64,000 nucleotides of DNA, taken from NCBI GenBank assembly GCA_934591845.1, contig CAKTPO010000009.1, positions 1 to 64,000 on the forward strand, written 5' to 3'. The notes beneath the pieces are model-generated. The model saw only the letters and a list, made by a program, of their open reading frames with translations, was not told where the DNA came from and did not search any database. The translations under genes were made by a program, and so were the position numbers. This stretch comes from an uncultured Oscillospiraceae bacterium. Its GTDB lineage: Bacteria > Bacillota > Clostridia > Oscillospirales > Oscillospiraceae. How positions within the stretch are numbered: position 1 is the stretch's first letter; the number at the start of each line of letters is the position of its first letter. Shown in pieces: positions 53,290 to 60,032 of this stretch.

Positions 53290-53715
53290 CTATACAAATT
53301 CATCTTCCAGAGCCTTCAAAAAATCATCCGGAGTGTACACAGGTACAGGAGATTTCATATAGTCCTTCGTATTCCGGGTGATGATGCAGTCCACCTTGGA
53401 ACGGATCGCAGTTTCGATCATCACAGCATCCTCAAAATCGGTGGTTTCCGAGGATAGCGCATGAAATACGTCTACTGCTGTACTGTCCAGCATACTGACG
53501 ATACTGAGCAGACTACCCAGAATGCTCCGGGCTTTTTCGTCGCTGTGTGTGCAGCGGTGGGTCAGGTAGTAAATATCCGTAGCGGACTTGGCAGTAATGC
53601 ACCCGGTAAACTGCTCCCCGGCGGCGGCACGGAAAATTTGGAGTGCGGCAGGCGCAAACGGTTCTCTTTTTTGCAGAAAGTCGATGACGACACAGGTATC
53701 TAAGATTGCTTTCAT
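53290..53715 (-). CDS. PIN-domain toxin (VapC-like ribonuclease)
   Basis: A 141-residue PIN-fold RNase, the toxin of a toxin-antitoxin pair. Acidic metal ligands are visible in ILDTCVVIDFL (Asp ~6), at Glu ~42/Asp in the SATDIYYL region, TTDFEDAVMIE (~92) and IITRNTKDY (~112). Its ATG overlaps the antitoxin stop by four bases, the usual coupling. The PIN sequence resembles the TTDFED-type group frequent in Clostridia. Confidence 0.88.
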   Translation of the reverse strand: MKAILDTCVVIDFLQKREPFAPAALQIFRAAAGEQFTGCITAKSATDIYYLTHRCTHSDEKARSILGSLLSIVSMLDSTAVDVFHALSSETTDFEDAVMIETAIRSKVDCIITRNTKDYMKSPVPVYTPDDFLKALEDEFV

Positions 53716-53927
53716 AAGGAATTCAACTGCTCCTCCCGTGCTTCCTCCAGGGTCATGGAGTCCGGGACGCTGCCAAACAATGTGTCAACGATGTCCACAC
53801 GATCCTGATATGGAGAAACCAACTTGGCGATGGTTTTTCCGTTGCGGGTGATATAAATGTCCTGGGTGGCTGCCAGCAGAAGATACTTTCCGAGGTTCAG
53901 CTTTAGCTCTGTTGCGGTAATGGACAT
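53712..53927 (-). CDS. Phd/YefM-type antitoxin
   Basis: A 71-residue antitoxin with the Phd/YefM fold: MSITATELKLNLGKYL starts the DNA-binding domain, DIYITRNGKTIAKLVSP is its hallmark, and the acidic tail (DSMTLEEAREEQL) binds and neutralises the toxin. AAAGGAGG precedes the ATG. It precedes and overlaps the PIN toxin gene. Confidence 0.9.
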   Translation of the reverse strand: MSITATELKLNLGKYLLLAATQDIYITRNGKTIAKLVSPYQDRVDIVDTLFGSVPDSMTLEEAREEQLNSL

Positions 53928-53955
53928 AGGTCAAACCTCCTTTCGATGTAATCTC

Positions 53956-53998
53956 ATTATACACAAATCGAACGAAAATATCAATAGTAATCGAACGA
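53956..53998 (-). promoter_or_regulatory. Promoter and repeated operator of the toxin-antitoxin operon
   Basis: Minus-strand TTGATA (53979-53984) and TATAAT (53956-53961) with a 17-bp spacer. The decamer AATCGAACGA occurs at 53966-53975, between the promoter elements, and at 53989-53998, just upstream, 23 bp apart. This suits autorepression by the antitoxin. Confidence 0.65.
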
Positions 53999-54002
53999 TT
54001 TT

Positions 54003-54241
54003 TTATGATAGCCCAATCATTTCCCGCACGACCCTGTCTGCCATTTTCACGGCCCCTACGAAGATCCGCATATTGAAGATTAGCGCTCCGATATAGCTCC
54101 ACACCATCGTAGCTGCTGCTTCCGCATCCACCACAGGGGGCGAGGATGCAAAGGCGGAGAAAATCACGCAGGCCAGCACAGTGACCGCCCTTTCCAGGCA
54201 GACAGAAGCGTAGCTTTTGAGAAAGCTCTTGCCGATTTAAT
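54003..54241 (-). pseudogene. C-terminal fragment of a VirB6/TrbL-like conjugation protein
   Basis: The minus strand reads about 79 codons ending in TAA at 54003. Visible parts are GKSFLKSYASVCLERAVTVL, ACVIFSAFASSPPVVDA, SYIGALIFNMRIFVGAVK and MADRVVREMIGLS. This is the familiar C-terminal part of the VirB6/TrbL-like (CD1112-type) membrane protein of Tn1549-like integrative conjugative elements. A stop interrupts the frame at its upstream end, so the rest of the gene is gone. It marks a decayed ICE. The identification rests on recall of the family sequence. Confidence 0.7.
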
Positions 54242-54265
54242 CAGAGCTTCCCTGGCTAGGGTTTA

Positions 54266-54895
54266 TTATTGTATCTCACGCTTTTTATAAAAAGCGATGG
54301 CCATACGCCAGGAAAGCGCATATCCTCCGACTCCAACGGCAGCAAGTATTGCCAACACCAGGTTGGGTTTAATTTCTATCCCAAGCTGCCCCCTGAAGAA
54401 ACCGGATGCCAAAACACTTGCACCGCATACAAAACCGATCATCACATAGTAAGCAGTCCTTCCTTTTTCCACGCCCAGTTTGAATATAAACGGGAGCGAT
54501 ATGGAGGGCGCAAGCATTGATACGACCAGCATCAACAGCATCAGGACGGCAAGCTTTCCAAAGGCAAAACACCCAGTAATCATCATTTTTGTTACTTGTG
54601 CAATTCCCGTAAGGAGCAGCACCGTTAGTTGAACAAGTATTCCGATCAAGTATTTTTCAGAAACGATTTGTTCCTTTGTATAGGGCATTGTCCCGCTGTA
54701 GCGCATCCACCCGCTACGTTCATCATATCCAAGCAGGGTAACAGGGATCATACCACACAACATACAGAGATAGAATGTAAAAAACAAATTCTCACCATTT
54801 GCAAGGGATAACCCAATAAAAACAGCGGTAATGAGAATGTATGCTCTGCAATACTTCTGCATCATATACCAATCTTTCAATAGAAGTCCCTTCAT
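54266..54895 (-). CDS. ABC-2 type transporter permease
   Basis: A 209-residue membrane protein with six hydrophobic segments, belonging to the ABC-2 permease group found with YtrA-type regulators (exporters of antimicrobial peptides or cell-envelope stress systems). It begins MKGLLLKDWYMM, the amphipathic start common to these permeases, and has a YDERSGWMRY loop. It follows the ATPase gene by one base. GC content is lower than in the core genome, fitting horizontal transfer. Confidence 0.85.
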   Translation of the reverse strand: MKGLLLKDWYMMQKYCRAYILITAVFIGLSLANGENLFFTFYLCMLCGMIPVTLLGYDERSGWMRYSGTMPYTKEQIVSEKYLIGILVQLTVLLLTGIAQVTKMMITGCFAFGKLAVLMLLMLVVSMLAPSISLPFIFKLGVEKGRTAYYVMIGFVCGASVLASGFFRGQLGIEIKPNLVLAILAAVGVGGYALSWRMAIAFYKKREIQ

Positions 54896-54896
54896 G

Positions 54897-55739
54897 TTAT
54901 TTCGCCTCCTTCACCATAAATACAAACAGTTCTTCGATGCTGATTGGGCTGATACGAATATCGGAAGGAACAGCATTTCTCAGCACCATTGCTTCCACGC
55001 CGTAAGCATTTTCTTTTTTATACTTAACGGAATTGAATGGAATCGTCTGAAATTCATCAATGGAACAATGAACAAGACCATATTCTTCCAGTAATAAATC
55101 TTTTTCTTCACACAGCAAAAGCTTTCCTTTATGCAAAAATACGATATAATCGCAAAGCTTTTCCAAATCAGTAACAATGTGAGAAGACATGAGAATAGAG
55201 TGGCTTTCATCTCTTGTGAACTCGTTAAACATCTCAACAACTTCATCACGAACCACTGGGTCAAGCCCTGATGTCGCTTCATCCAGAATCAGTAGCTTGC
55301 TGTTATGAGACATCGCAATGGCAATTCCCAGCTTCATCTTCATTCCACGAGAGAATTCTTTGAACTGCTTTTCGTCCGGCAGCGCAAGTTTCTGCACCAG
55401 TCGGGAGAATTCTTCATCGTTCCAATTTTGAAAGGTATGCTTCATTACCTTTCCGACCTGAGCAACGGTTAAACATTCAGGGATACCCACCTCGTCCAGC
55501 ACAACGCCGATATCCTCTTTTGTAAGTTTCATATTGTCCCCGTTGTCCTTTCCGAGGATGGTAACACTGCCACTGTCTTTGTGAATCATATCAAGAATGA
55601 GCTTTATGGTGGTGCTTTTGCCGGCACCATTCTCGCCAACAAGCCCCATAATACACCCGCTCGGCAGTGTCAGATTGAAATTGTCCAGCGTAAAGCCGGG
55701 GTATGATTTCGTAAGGTTCCTGATTTCAAGTGCGTTCAT
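54897..55739 (-). CDS. ABC transporter ATP-binding protein
   Basis: A 280-residue ATPase partner of the ABC-2 permease. Walker A GENGAGKSTTIK is at ~37, signature FSRGMKMKLG at ~128 and Walker B LLILDEATSGLD at ~149. The Switch histidine is in LMSSHIVTD. The C-terminal 70 residues are specific to this exporter group. Its ATG overlaps the GntR gene's stop by four bases, forming a regulator-ATPase-permease operon. Confidence 0.9.
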   Translation of the reverse strand: MNALEIRNLTKSYPGFTLDNFNLTLPSGCIMGLVGENGAGKSTTIKLILDMIHKDSGSVTILGKDNGDNMKLTKEDIGVVLDEVGIPECLTVAQVGKVMKHTFQNWNDEEFSRLVQKLALPDEKQFKEFSRGMKMKLGIAIAMSHNSKLLILDEATSGLDPVVRDEVVEMFNEFTRDESHSILMSSHIVTDLEKLCDYIVFLHKGKLLLCEEKDLLLEEYGLVHCSIDEFQTIPFNSVKYKKENAYGVEAMVLRNAVPSDIRISPISIEELFVFMVKEAK

Positions 55740-56113
55740 GATTGTTCCTCCAGGCTGAAATTGACCATTTCTATAATTTCCTGTTTGCTTAGATTGCAGG
55801 AAACAGCGAGTTTGACAATCTCATCAATATATTCTTCAATCTTTTTCAGATTTTCTTCTCGCAGCAGTTCTATGTTTTTAGGAGCCACATAGCACCCTTT
55901 CGCAGGCAACGTGTAAATAAAGCCTTCCCTTTCCAGTTCTTCATATGCACGCTTTGTCGTAATAAAGCTTATACGAAGATCTTTCGCAAGGCCTCGTATC
56001 GACGGCAGCAATTCGTCCTGCTTTAGTGCGCCGCTGATAATCTGACTTTTGATCTGAGAATAGATCTGCTCGTAAATCGGTGTTCCACTTTTATTGTCAA
56101 TCAAAATATTCAC
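55736..56113 (-). CDS. GntR-family (YtrA-type) transcriptional regulator
   Basis: A 125-residue repressor with an N-terminal winged helix (about 10-78: TPIYEQIYSQIKSQIISGAL, LPSIRGLAKDLRIS, GFIYTLPAKGCYV) and a short helical C-terminus (about 85-125), the size of YtrA members. The start is the GTG at 56113 after AGAGGTGA. It heads the ABC exporter operon and probably represses its own promoter through the inverted repeat at 56133-56155. Confidence 0.9.
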   Translation of the reverse strand: MNILIDNKSGTPIYEQIYSQIKSQIISGALKQDELLPSIRGLAKDLRISFITTKRAYEELEREGFIYTLPAKGCYVAPKNIELLREENLKKIEEYIDEIVKLAVSCNLSKQEIIEMVNFSLEEQS

Positions 56114-56132
56114 GCCATCACCTCTGTTAATT

Positions 56133-56173
56133 CTGTATATCACTATTATATACAGTTAAAACAGCGTTGTCAA
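56133..56173 (-). promoter_or_regulatory. Promoter and GntR operator of the ABC exporter operon
   Basis: Minus-strand TTGACA (56168-56173) and TATAAT (56145-56150) with a 17-bp spacer. A perfect inverted repeat CTGTATAT-7-ATATACAG (56133-56155) covers the -10 element, so a bound repressor would block polymerase. Confidence 0.85.
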
Positions 56174-56271
56174 TAGCGTTTATAAAAAAGTTTCACCGAT
56201 ATGATGAGATCACTTTTTTACGCACTTCGATGATACTCTCAGCTTCATGACTTCTTGAATACTTGCCGAAA

Positions 56272-56333
56272 AAGTCCGGGCAGAAAACTGTTCGGACGTT
56301 TCTCATATAGTCCAAAGCTGCGGTAGAATTGTT
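56272..56333 (+). repeat. 62-bp direct repeat, first copy
   Basis: It begins AAGTCCGGGCAGAAA and ends GGTAGAATTGTT. It matches 59111-59172 at 56 of 62 positions in the same orientation. The two copies enclose TnpV, PadR/DUF2812 and the relic genes. The remaining parts of 56174-56640 contain no convincing gene. Confidence 0.8.
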
Positions 56334-56644
56334 CACAGGTTTTATGGTATAATCTGAATACGAAAATTGAGCAACAAATCGGAATTTGAATTTCCTCAAA
56401 TTATGACCTCTTAACAGAGTTTATAGGTTATCAATAAAATCCTCCAAAAGCCTTGCAAATAAAGGATTTTTCGCAGTGTGCTCGCCTTATCCCTTTATAC
56501 GATTTCACTATTGTTTATGCTTCCCTCGTGACCTCATAAGGGAAAAATCAAGGGAAAGAAAAACTCGCAACACAATATAACAAAATGTGGTAATCAGGAA
56601 ACTGTGACATATGTGCGAATATAATATACTGGAGGATTTATTAT

Positions 56645-57022
56645 ATGGACAAGTACATTTTTGATGAAAGCAACGGCTTGTGGTATGAAATGCAGGGAGA
56701 TTATTATATCCCTTGCCTGATACTTTCCGAAGAAGAAACACAGCCTATCGGCTTATGGGGACAACGCCACAAGCAGTACCTAAAGGAGCATAGGCACATT
56801 GTTTACACCACAATGCTGATGGATGGAACACTTAACCGCTATCTTGCAGATATTAACCAACAGGCGGAGCAAATGTTCCATAGATTGATTGAGGAGATGG
56901 CTCAAAAGCAGGGTGTGACAGAACAGTTAAAAGCGGAACAGTCAATGGAATGGATAGGATTGATGAACAACATACAAGTTTGTGCAAAAGAGATTGTGAA
57001 CAATGAGATAATTTTTGTATAA
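56645..57022 (+). CDS. TnpV-like transposon protein
   Basis: A 125-residue protein matching TnpV, a small accessory protein of Tn4451/Tn1549-related elements. Features are a start with FDESNGLWYEMQGDYYIPCL, the LKEHRHIVYTTMLMDGTLN segment and the C-terminal QGVTEQLKAEQSMEWIGLMN. GGAGGA lies six bases upstream of the ATG. Its biochemical role is unknown; its presence marks mobile-element cargo. A strong terminator follows. Confidence 0.82.
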   Translation: MDKYIFDESNGLWYEMQGDYYIPCLILSEEETQPIGLWGQRHKQYLKEHRHIVYTTMLMDGTLNRYLADINQQAEQMFHRLIEEMAQKQGVTEQLKAEQSMEWIGLMNNIQVCAKEIVNNEIIFV

Positions 57023-57028
57023 TTAGAT

Positions 57029-57060
57029 AAAGGCGGCAGGGATAATCTCTGCCGCCTTTT
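57029..57060 (+). terminator. Terminator after tnpV
   Basis: AAAGGCGGCAG (57029-57039) and CTGCCGCCTTTT (57049-57060) form a strong stem with a T-run. Confidence 0.9.
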
Positions 57061-57074
57061 ATTTCAAAAATTTC

Positions 57075-57128
57075 TTGACAACTACATCGAACCTCGATAT
57101 AGTATACATAGAGATTCGATATATCGAA
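57075..57128 (+). promoter_or_regulatory. Promoter and palindromic operator of the padR operon
   Basis: TTGACA (57075-57080) and TATAGT (57098-57103) with a 17-bp spacer. The perfect 14-bp palindrome TTCGATATATCGAA at 57115-57128 and related TCGA-ATAT half-sites across the -10 suggest PadR autorepression. Confidence 0.75.
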
Positions 57129-57148
57129 GTGGAATAGTGAGGATGTCT

Positions 57149-57472
57149 ATGAATAGTAAAATAAAAAGGATTTATGTACCTATGACAGAAAGCGGTTTTT
57201 ACATTTTGTTCTGTCTCCAACAACCTCAGCATGGCTACGGAATTAGTCAACAGGTCAGGCAAATGACAGGTGGAGAGTTAATCATTAGTGCAGGAACAAT
57301 GTATGGAACGCTTTCTAAAATGGAAAAAGATGGCTTAATTGATTTTGAGAGTGAAGAGGAAAAAAGAAAGCTTTATCGAATTACCGAACTTGGAAAAGAA
57401 ATCTTACATCTTGAAATTAAACGTATAGAGCGATTGTATAAGAATAGCAAAGGAGAGGAAATAAATGAATAA
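57149..57472 (+). CDS. PadR-family transcriptional regulator
   Basis: A 107-residue winged-helix repressor. PMTESGFYILFCLQQPQHGYGI is the first helix pair. The recognition region LIISAGTMYGTLSKMEKDGLI and the wing ITELGKEIL follow, with a C-terminal dimer helix. I start at ATG 57149 (GAGG six bases away). It overlaps the downstream DUF2812 gene by eight bases. PadR-DUF2812 is a recurring pair in Firmicutes, in which the regulator controls the membrane protein. Confidence 0.9.
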   Translation: MNSKIKRIYVPMTESGFYILFCLQQPQHGYGISQQVRQMTGGELIISAGTMYGTLSKMEKDGLIDFESEEEKRKLYRITELGKEILHLEIKRIERLYKNSKGEEINE

Positions 57473-58016
57473 CAAAAAAACTGTAATACGCTTTTTTACC
57501 ATTGCAGATTATGAAGATGAAGAAATTTGGTTGCATAATCAGCATATGAATGGTTGGAAACTGGTAAAAATGATTCCCCCTTGTTTCTATATTTTTGAAA
57601 AGTGTACGCCAGCGGAAGTAGCGTACCGACTGGATTATAAAAATAATTCGGAAACCAGTAACTATTTCCAAATTTTTAGGGATTACGGTTGGGAATATAT
57701 TGGCCGTTGTGTTGGATGGCTGTATTTTCGTAAACCGTCAACAGAGATGGATTCCGAGCGAGATGGTGAAATATTTTCCGATAATGAATCAAGAATAGAA
57801 ATGATCGACCATGTGGTAAAAACTCGTTTACTTCCAATTTTAATAATCTTTCTATGCTGCGTTCTTCCTAATTTTATAAGAAGCATAGAAACCAATGACC
57901 CACTTACAACCGTGTTCACCGTGTTTTTTGCAATCATGACCCTGCTATATAGTTATCTGATTGTTTATTGTGGTTTGAAATTGCGAAAATTAAGGAAAAA
58001 ATATAGAAATGATTAA
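57465..58016 (+). CDS. DUF2812 domain-containing membrane protein
   Basis: A 183-residue protein with a cytoplasmic DUF2812 domain (about 1-100: FFTIADYEDEEIWLHNQHMNGW, YRLDYKN, YFQIFRDYGWEYIG) and two C-terminal transmembrane helices (about 120-142 and 150-172). The gene overlaps padR, so the two are co-expressed. Function is unknown; partners of PadR regulators of this type are thought to sense envelope stress or drugs, which is an inference. Confidence 0.85.
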   Translation: MNNKKTVIRFFTIADYEDEEIWLHNQHMNGWKLVKMIPPCFYIFEKCTPAEVAYRLDYKNNSETSNYFQIFRDYGWEYIGRCVGWLYFRKPSTEMDSERDGEIFSDNESRIEMIDHVVKTRLLPILIIFLCCVLPNFIRSIETNDPLTTVFTVFFAIMTLLYSYLIVYCGLKLRKLRKKYRND

Positions 58017-58199
58017 ATATATGTTTATAATTTGGGTATCAACAATAAAACTGGTGGAATTATCAAAGTTGCTCTGAAAACATAGGATATGAAGTCTCCT
58101 ACAAGATTTTTCGTCTCGCAGGAGACTTTCTTATATTCTGATATATGTAATCCCGCAAGGCAAGGATACTGCCCTACGGTGTCGTTTTCGGTGTCAAAA

Positions 58200-58379
58200 C
58201 TATCTTTCTCTGTCTTGGGACTTCTTTCGTGTTCTTTGCTGTTTGCCCTCTGCCTGTAACTGCCTGAGCCTGTCTCGGACACTTTCTTTTTCGGGCGGTC
58301 TATTGGGCTTTTCTTTCTCCTTAACCTGCTGTTCCCACTTGGAAAGGTCACGGTTGTACTGCTCTTCAACACCCTCCAT
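58200..58379 (-). pseudogene. Fragment of a mobile-element protein, C-terminal 59 codons
   Basis: The minus strand reads 59 residues ending at a TAG at 58200, with charged sequence (EEQYNRDLSKWEQQV, RPPEKESVRDRLRQLQ). The style is that of the C-termini of large ICE-borne proteins. No ribosome site lies before its ATG, and the upstream frame is foreign sequence. I do not recognise the family with certainty. Confidence 0.45.
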
Positions 58380-58392
58380 TTTTCGGAAGGTA

Positions 58393-58548
58393 TGGAATTA
58401 CCTATCGAAGATATGAAACGATTTCTTGACGGAATTCTACATATCTACCATGAAGGTCGTACAGCTGTAAAGGTGGGCGATCTCTTCGGGATAGTGACGG
58501 AAGCTGAAAAAAGGCTATCCGAAAAGAATAATTCCGTGGCACCTTGAC
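58393..58548 (+). pseudogene. Short orphan frame, probable gene fragment
   Basis: It reads 51 residues beginning MELPIEDMKRFLDGILHIYH and ending before TGA at 58546. It is a plausible protein end without start signals, next to the other relic. No function is assigned. Confidence 0.35.
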
Positions 58549-58671
58549 AATTAAAAATGCCGATTGAAACCAATCAGCAGAAGTGACACTATACTTCTTT
58601 CCGCCTTGCTTTCATCCATTTTGCGATAGCACATAAAAGAAAAAGCCCTGAAACCTCACGATTTCAGGACT

Positions 58672-58735
58672 TGGTGGAGATAAGCGGGATCGAACCGCTG
58701 ACCTCTTGAATGCCATTGGGGCGCTCTCCCAAGCA
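58672..58735 (-). other. Rearranged tRNA-Ala(GGC)-like 3' fragment
   Basis: Minus-strand sequence carries CCA, the 3' acceptor TATCTCC, a complete T-arm (AGCGG-TTCGATC-CCGCT) and the 3' half of an anticodon arm (ATGGCAT-TCAAG). The matching 5' acceptor GGAGATA and the 5' anticodon stem are missing, so it is not a working tRNA. Such 3' tRNA pieces are typical attachment-site remnants of integrated elements. Confidence 0.65.
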
Positions 58736-59110
58736 ATACGGAAACGCACCCCAATATTTTGAAAGTTAGGGTGCAGCCGGGTGCTTGGAAGTGGAAAATG
58801 TTCACGATTCTCACCTACCGCAAGAAGATTCACAGCTGCCGTTGTGATACTTCCGGTTTACAATGGCTCACAGCTTGAATTTATCTATAGAAATGTCGAT
58901 AAACCCGATTGGCTCATCTTGAAGGAACATTATCATATAGATAGGAAAATATGTCAGCTTTCCATTCACCTTTATGTTGTCGTTGGTAAAGACATACTCT
59001 TGTTTTGACATTTTTCCAAGAGAACAAAGTCACTGTATTGACACTTTTTCCGAACGTCTTGGATTCCTTTGAGCCGGACATAAGCGGAATTGATCGATGA
59101 TTGAGAGAGG

Positions 59111-59172
59111 AAGTCCGGGCAGAAAGCTGTTCGGGATTTTCTCATATATTCCAAAGCTGCGGTAGAACTGTT
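59111..59172 (+). repeat. 62-bp direct repeat, second copy, cut by IS66
   Basis: It matches 56272-56333 at 56 of 62 positions. Its last base is directly followed by the left end of the IS66 element (GTAAGCG), so the insertion sequence landed in, or recombined at, this repeat. Confidence 0.8.
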
Positions 59173-59293
59173 GTAAGCGTCAAACCTCCCTACATCTTGC
59201 CTACCATACCATCTCCGTGAGATAATATTTCAAACTCCAAATGTCTCCCTCAGTCTGCATAGGAGACATTTGGCATATAGGGAGATGGTCAAA

Positions 59294-59632
59294 ATGGAAC
59301 AAAGTCTACAAGCACTGTCCAAGCAGGAACGGCTGGAGCAGTGGAGTGGAAAAATTGCGGCCTGCCGTGGCAGTGGGATAACGGTTCGGGCGTGGTGTCA
59401 GGAACGTGGCATTTCGGAAAAAACGTATTACTACTGGCAGCGGCGGCTGTTTCAGGAATTAATACGCACACAGGCGCAGGGCAGCGGGTTTGTGGATATA
59501 ACGCCAGCCAACGTAGGAGGCTCTGGCCAAATCGCCGCAAAGGTCCATATCTTAGGTTCGGAGATTGAAATATACAACGGAGCGGACGCAGCGACATTGG
59601 AAGCGGTGTTCCGGGGATTGCGGTCATGCTGA
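59294..59632 (+). CDS. tnpA: IS66 accessory protein TnpA
   Basis: A 112-residue helix-turn-helix protein of the IS66 Orf1 group. GSGITVRAWCQERGISEKTYYYWQRRLF (~20-47) is the HTH signature, followed by a short beta-rich tail (AKVHILGSEIEIYNGAD). The ATG at 59294 is nine bases after GGGAG. It overlaps tnpB by seven bases. Confidence 0.92.
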   Translation: MEQSLQALSKQERLEQWSGKIAACRGSGITVRAWCQERGISEKTYYYWQRRLFQELIRTQAQGSGFVDITPANVGGSGQIAAKVHILGSEIEIYNGADAATLEAVFRGLRSC

Positions 59633-59982
59633 GTGATTTTACAGGAGCTGACAAGGTCTACCTCGCCTGCGGCTATACGGATCTTCGGCTTGGGATCGAC
59701 GGACTGGCTGCGCTGGTCAAGCAGCGATTTTCATTGGATCCTTTGGAGAACTGCCTGTTTCTTTTCTGCGGAAGAAGGCGGGACCGAATCAAGGCCCTAT
59801 ATTGGGAGGGAAACGGCTTTCTTCTCCTCCACAAGCGTTTGGAATCGGGCATCTTCCAGTGGCCGCGGAAAGAAAGCGAAGCCAAAGCCCTCACCATGCA
59901 GCAATACCGCTGGCTGATGGAGGGACTCAGCATTGACCAGCCAAAGGCGCATAGGCAGATAAGTGGATTGAAAATTGTATAA
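59626..59982 (+). CDS. tnpB: IS66 accessory protein TnpB
   Basis: A 118-residue IS66 Orf2 protein with the conserved YLACGYTDLRLGIDGLAALV segment at ~12-31, FLFCGRRRDRIKALYWEGNGF in the middle and the KRLESGIFQWP motif. It is required with TnpA and TnpC for transposition in this family. Full length, no lesions. Confidence 0.94.
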   Translation: MLSDFTGADKVYLACGYTDLRLGIDGLAALVKQRFSLDPLENCLFLFCGRRRDRIKALYWEGNGFLLLHKRLESGIFQWPRKESEAKALTMQQYRWLMEGLSIDQPKAHRQISGLKIV

Positions 59983-60032
59983 AACGGATCATTTTTCTGT
60001 ACTTTTCTACATTTATATGGTATAATCATTCC

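Noticed and set aside
58025..58372. A 115-codon minus-strand frame behind the DUF2812 gene.
   Set aside because: It overlaps another minus-strand frame that has a more protein-like sequence. No start signal; judged a shadow within relic DNA.
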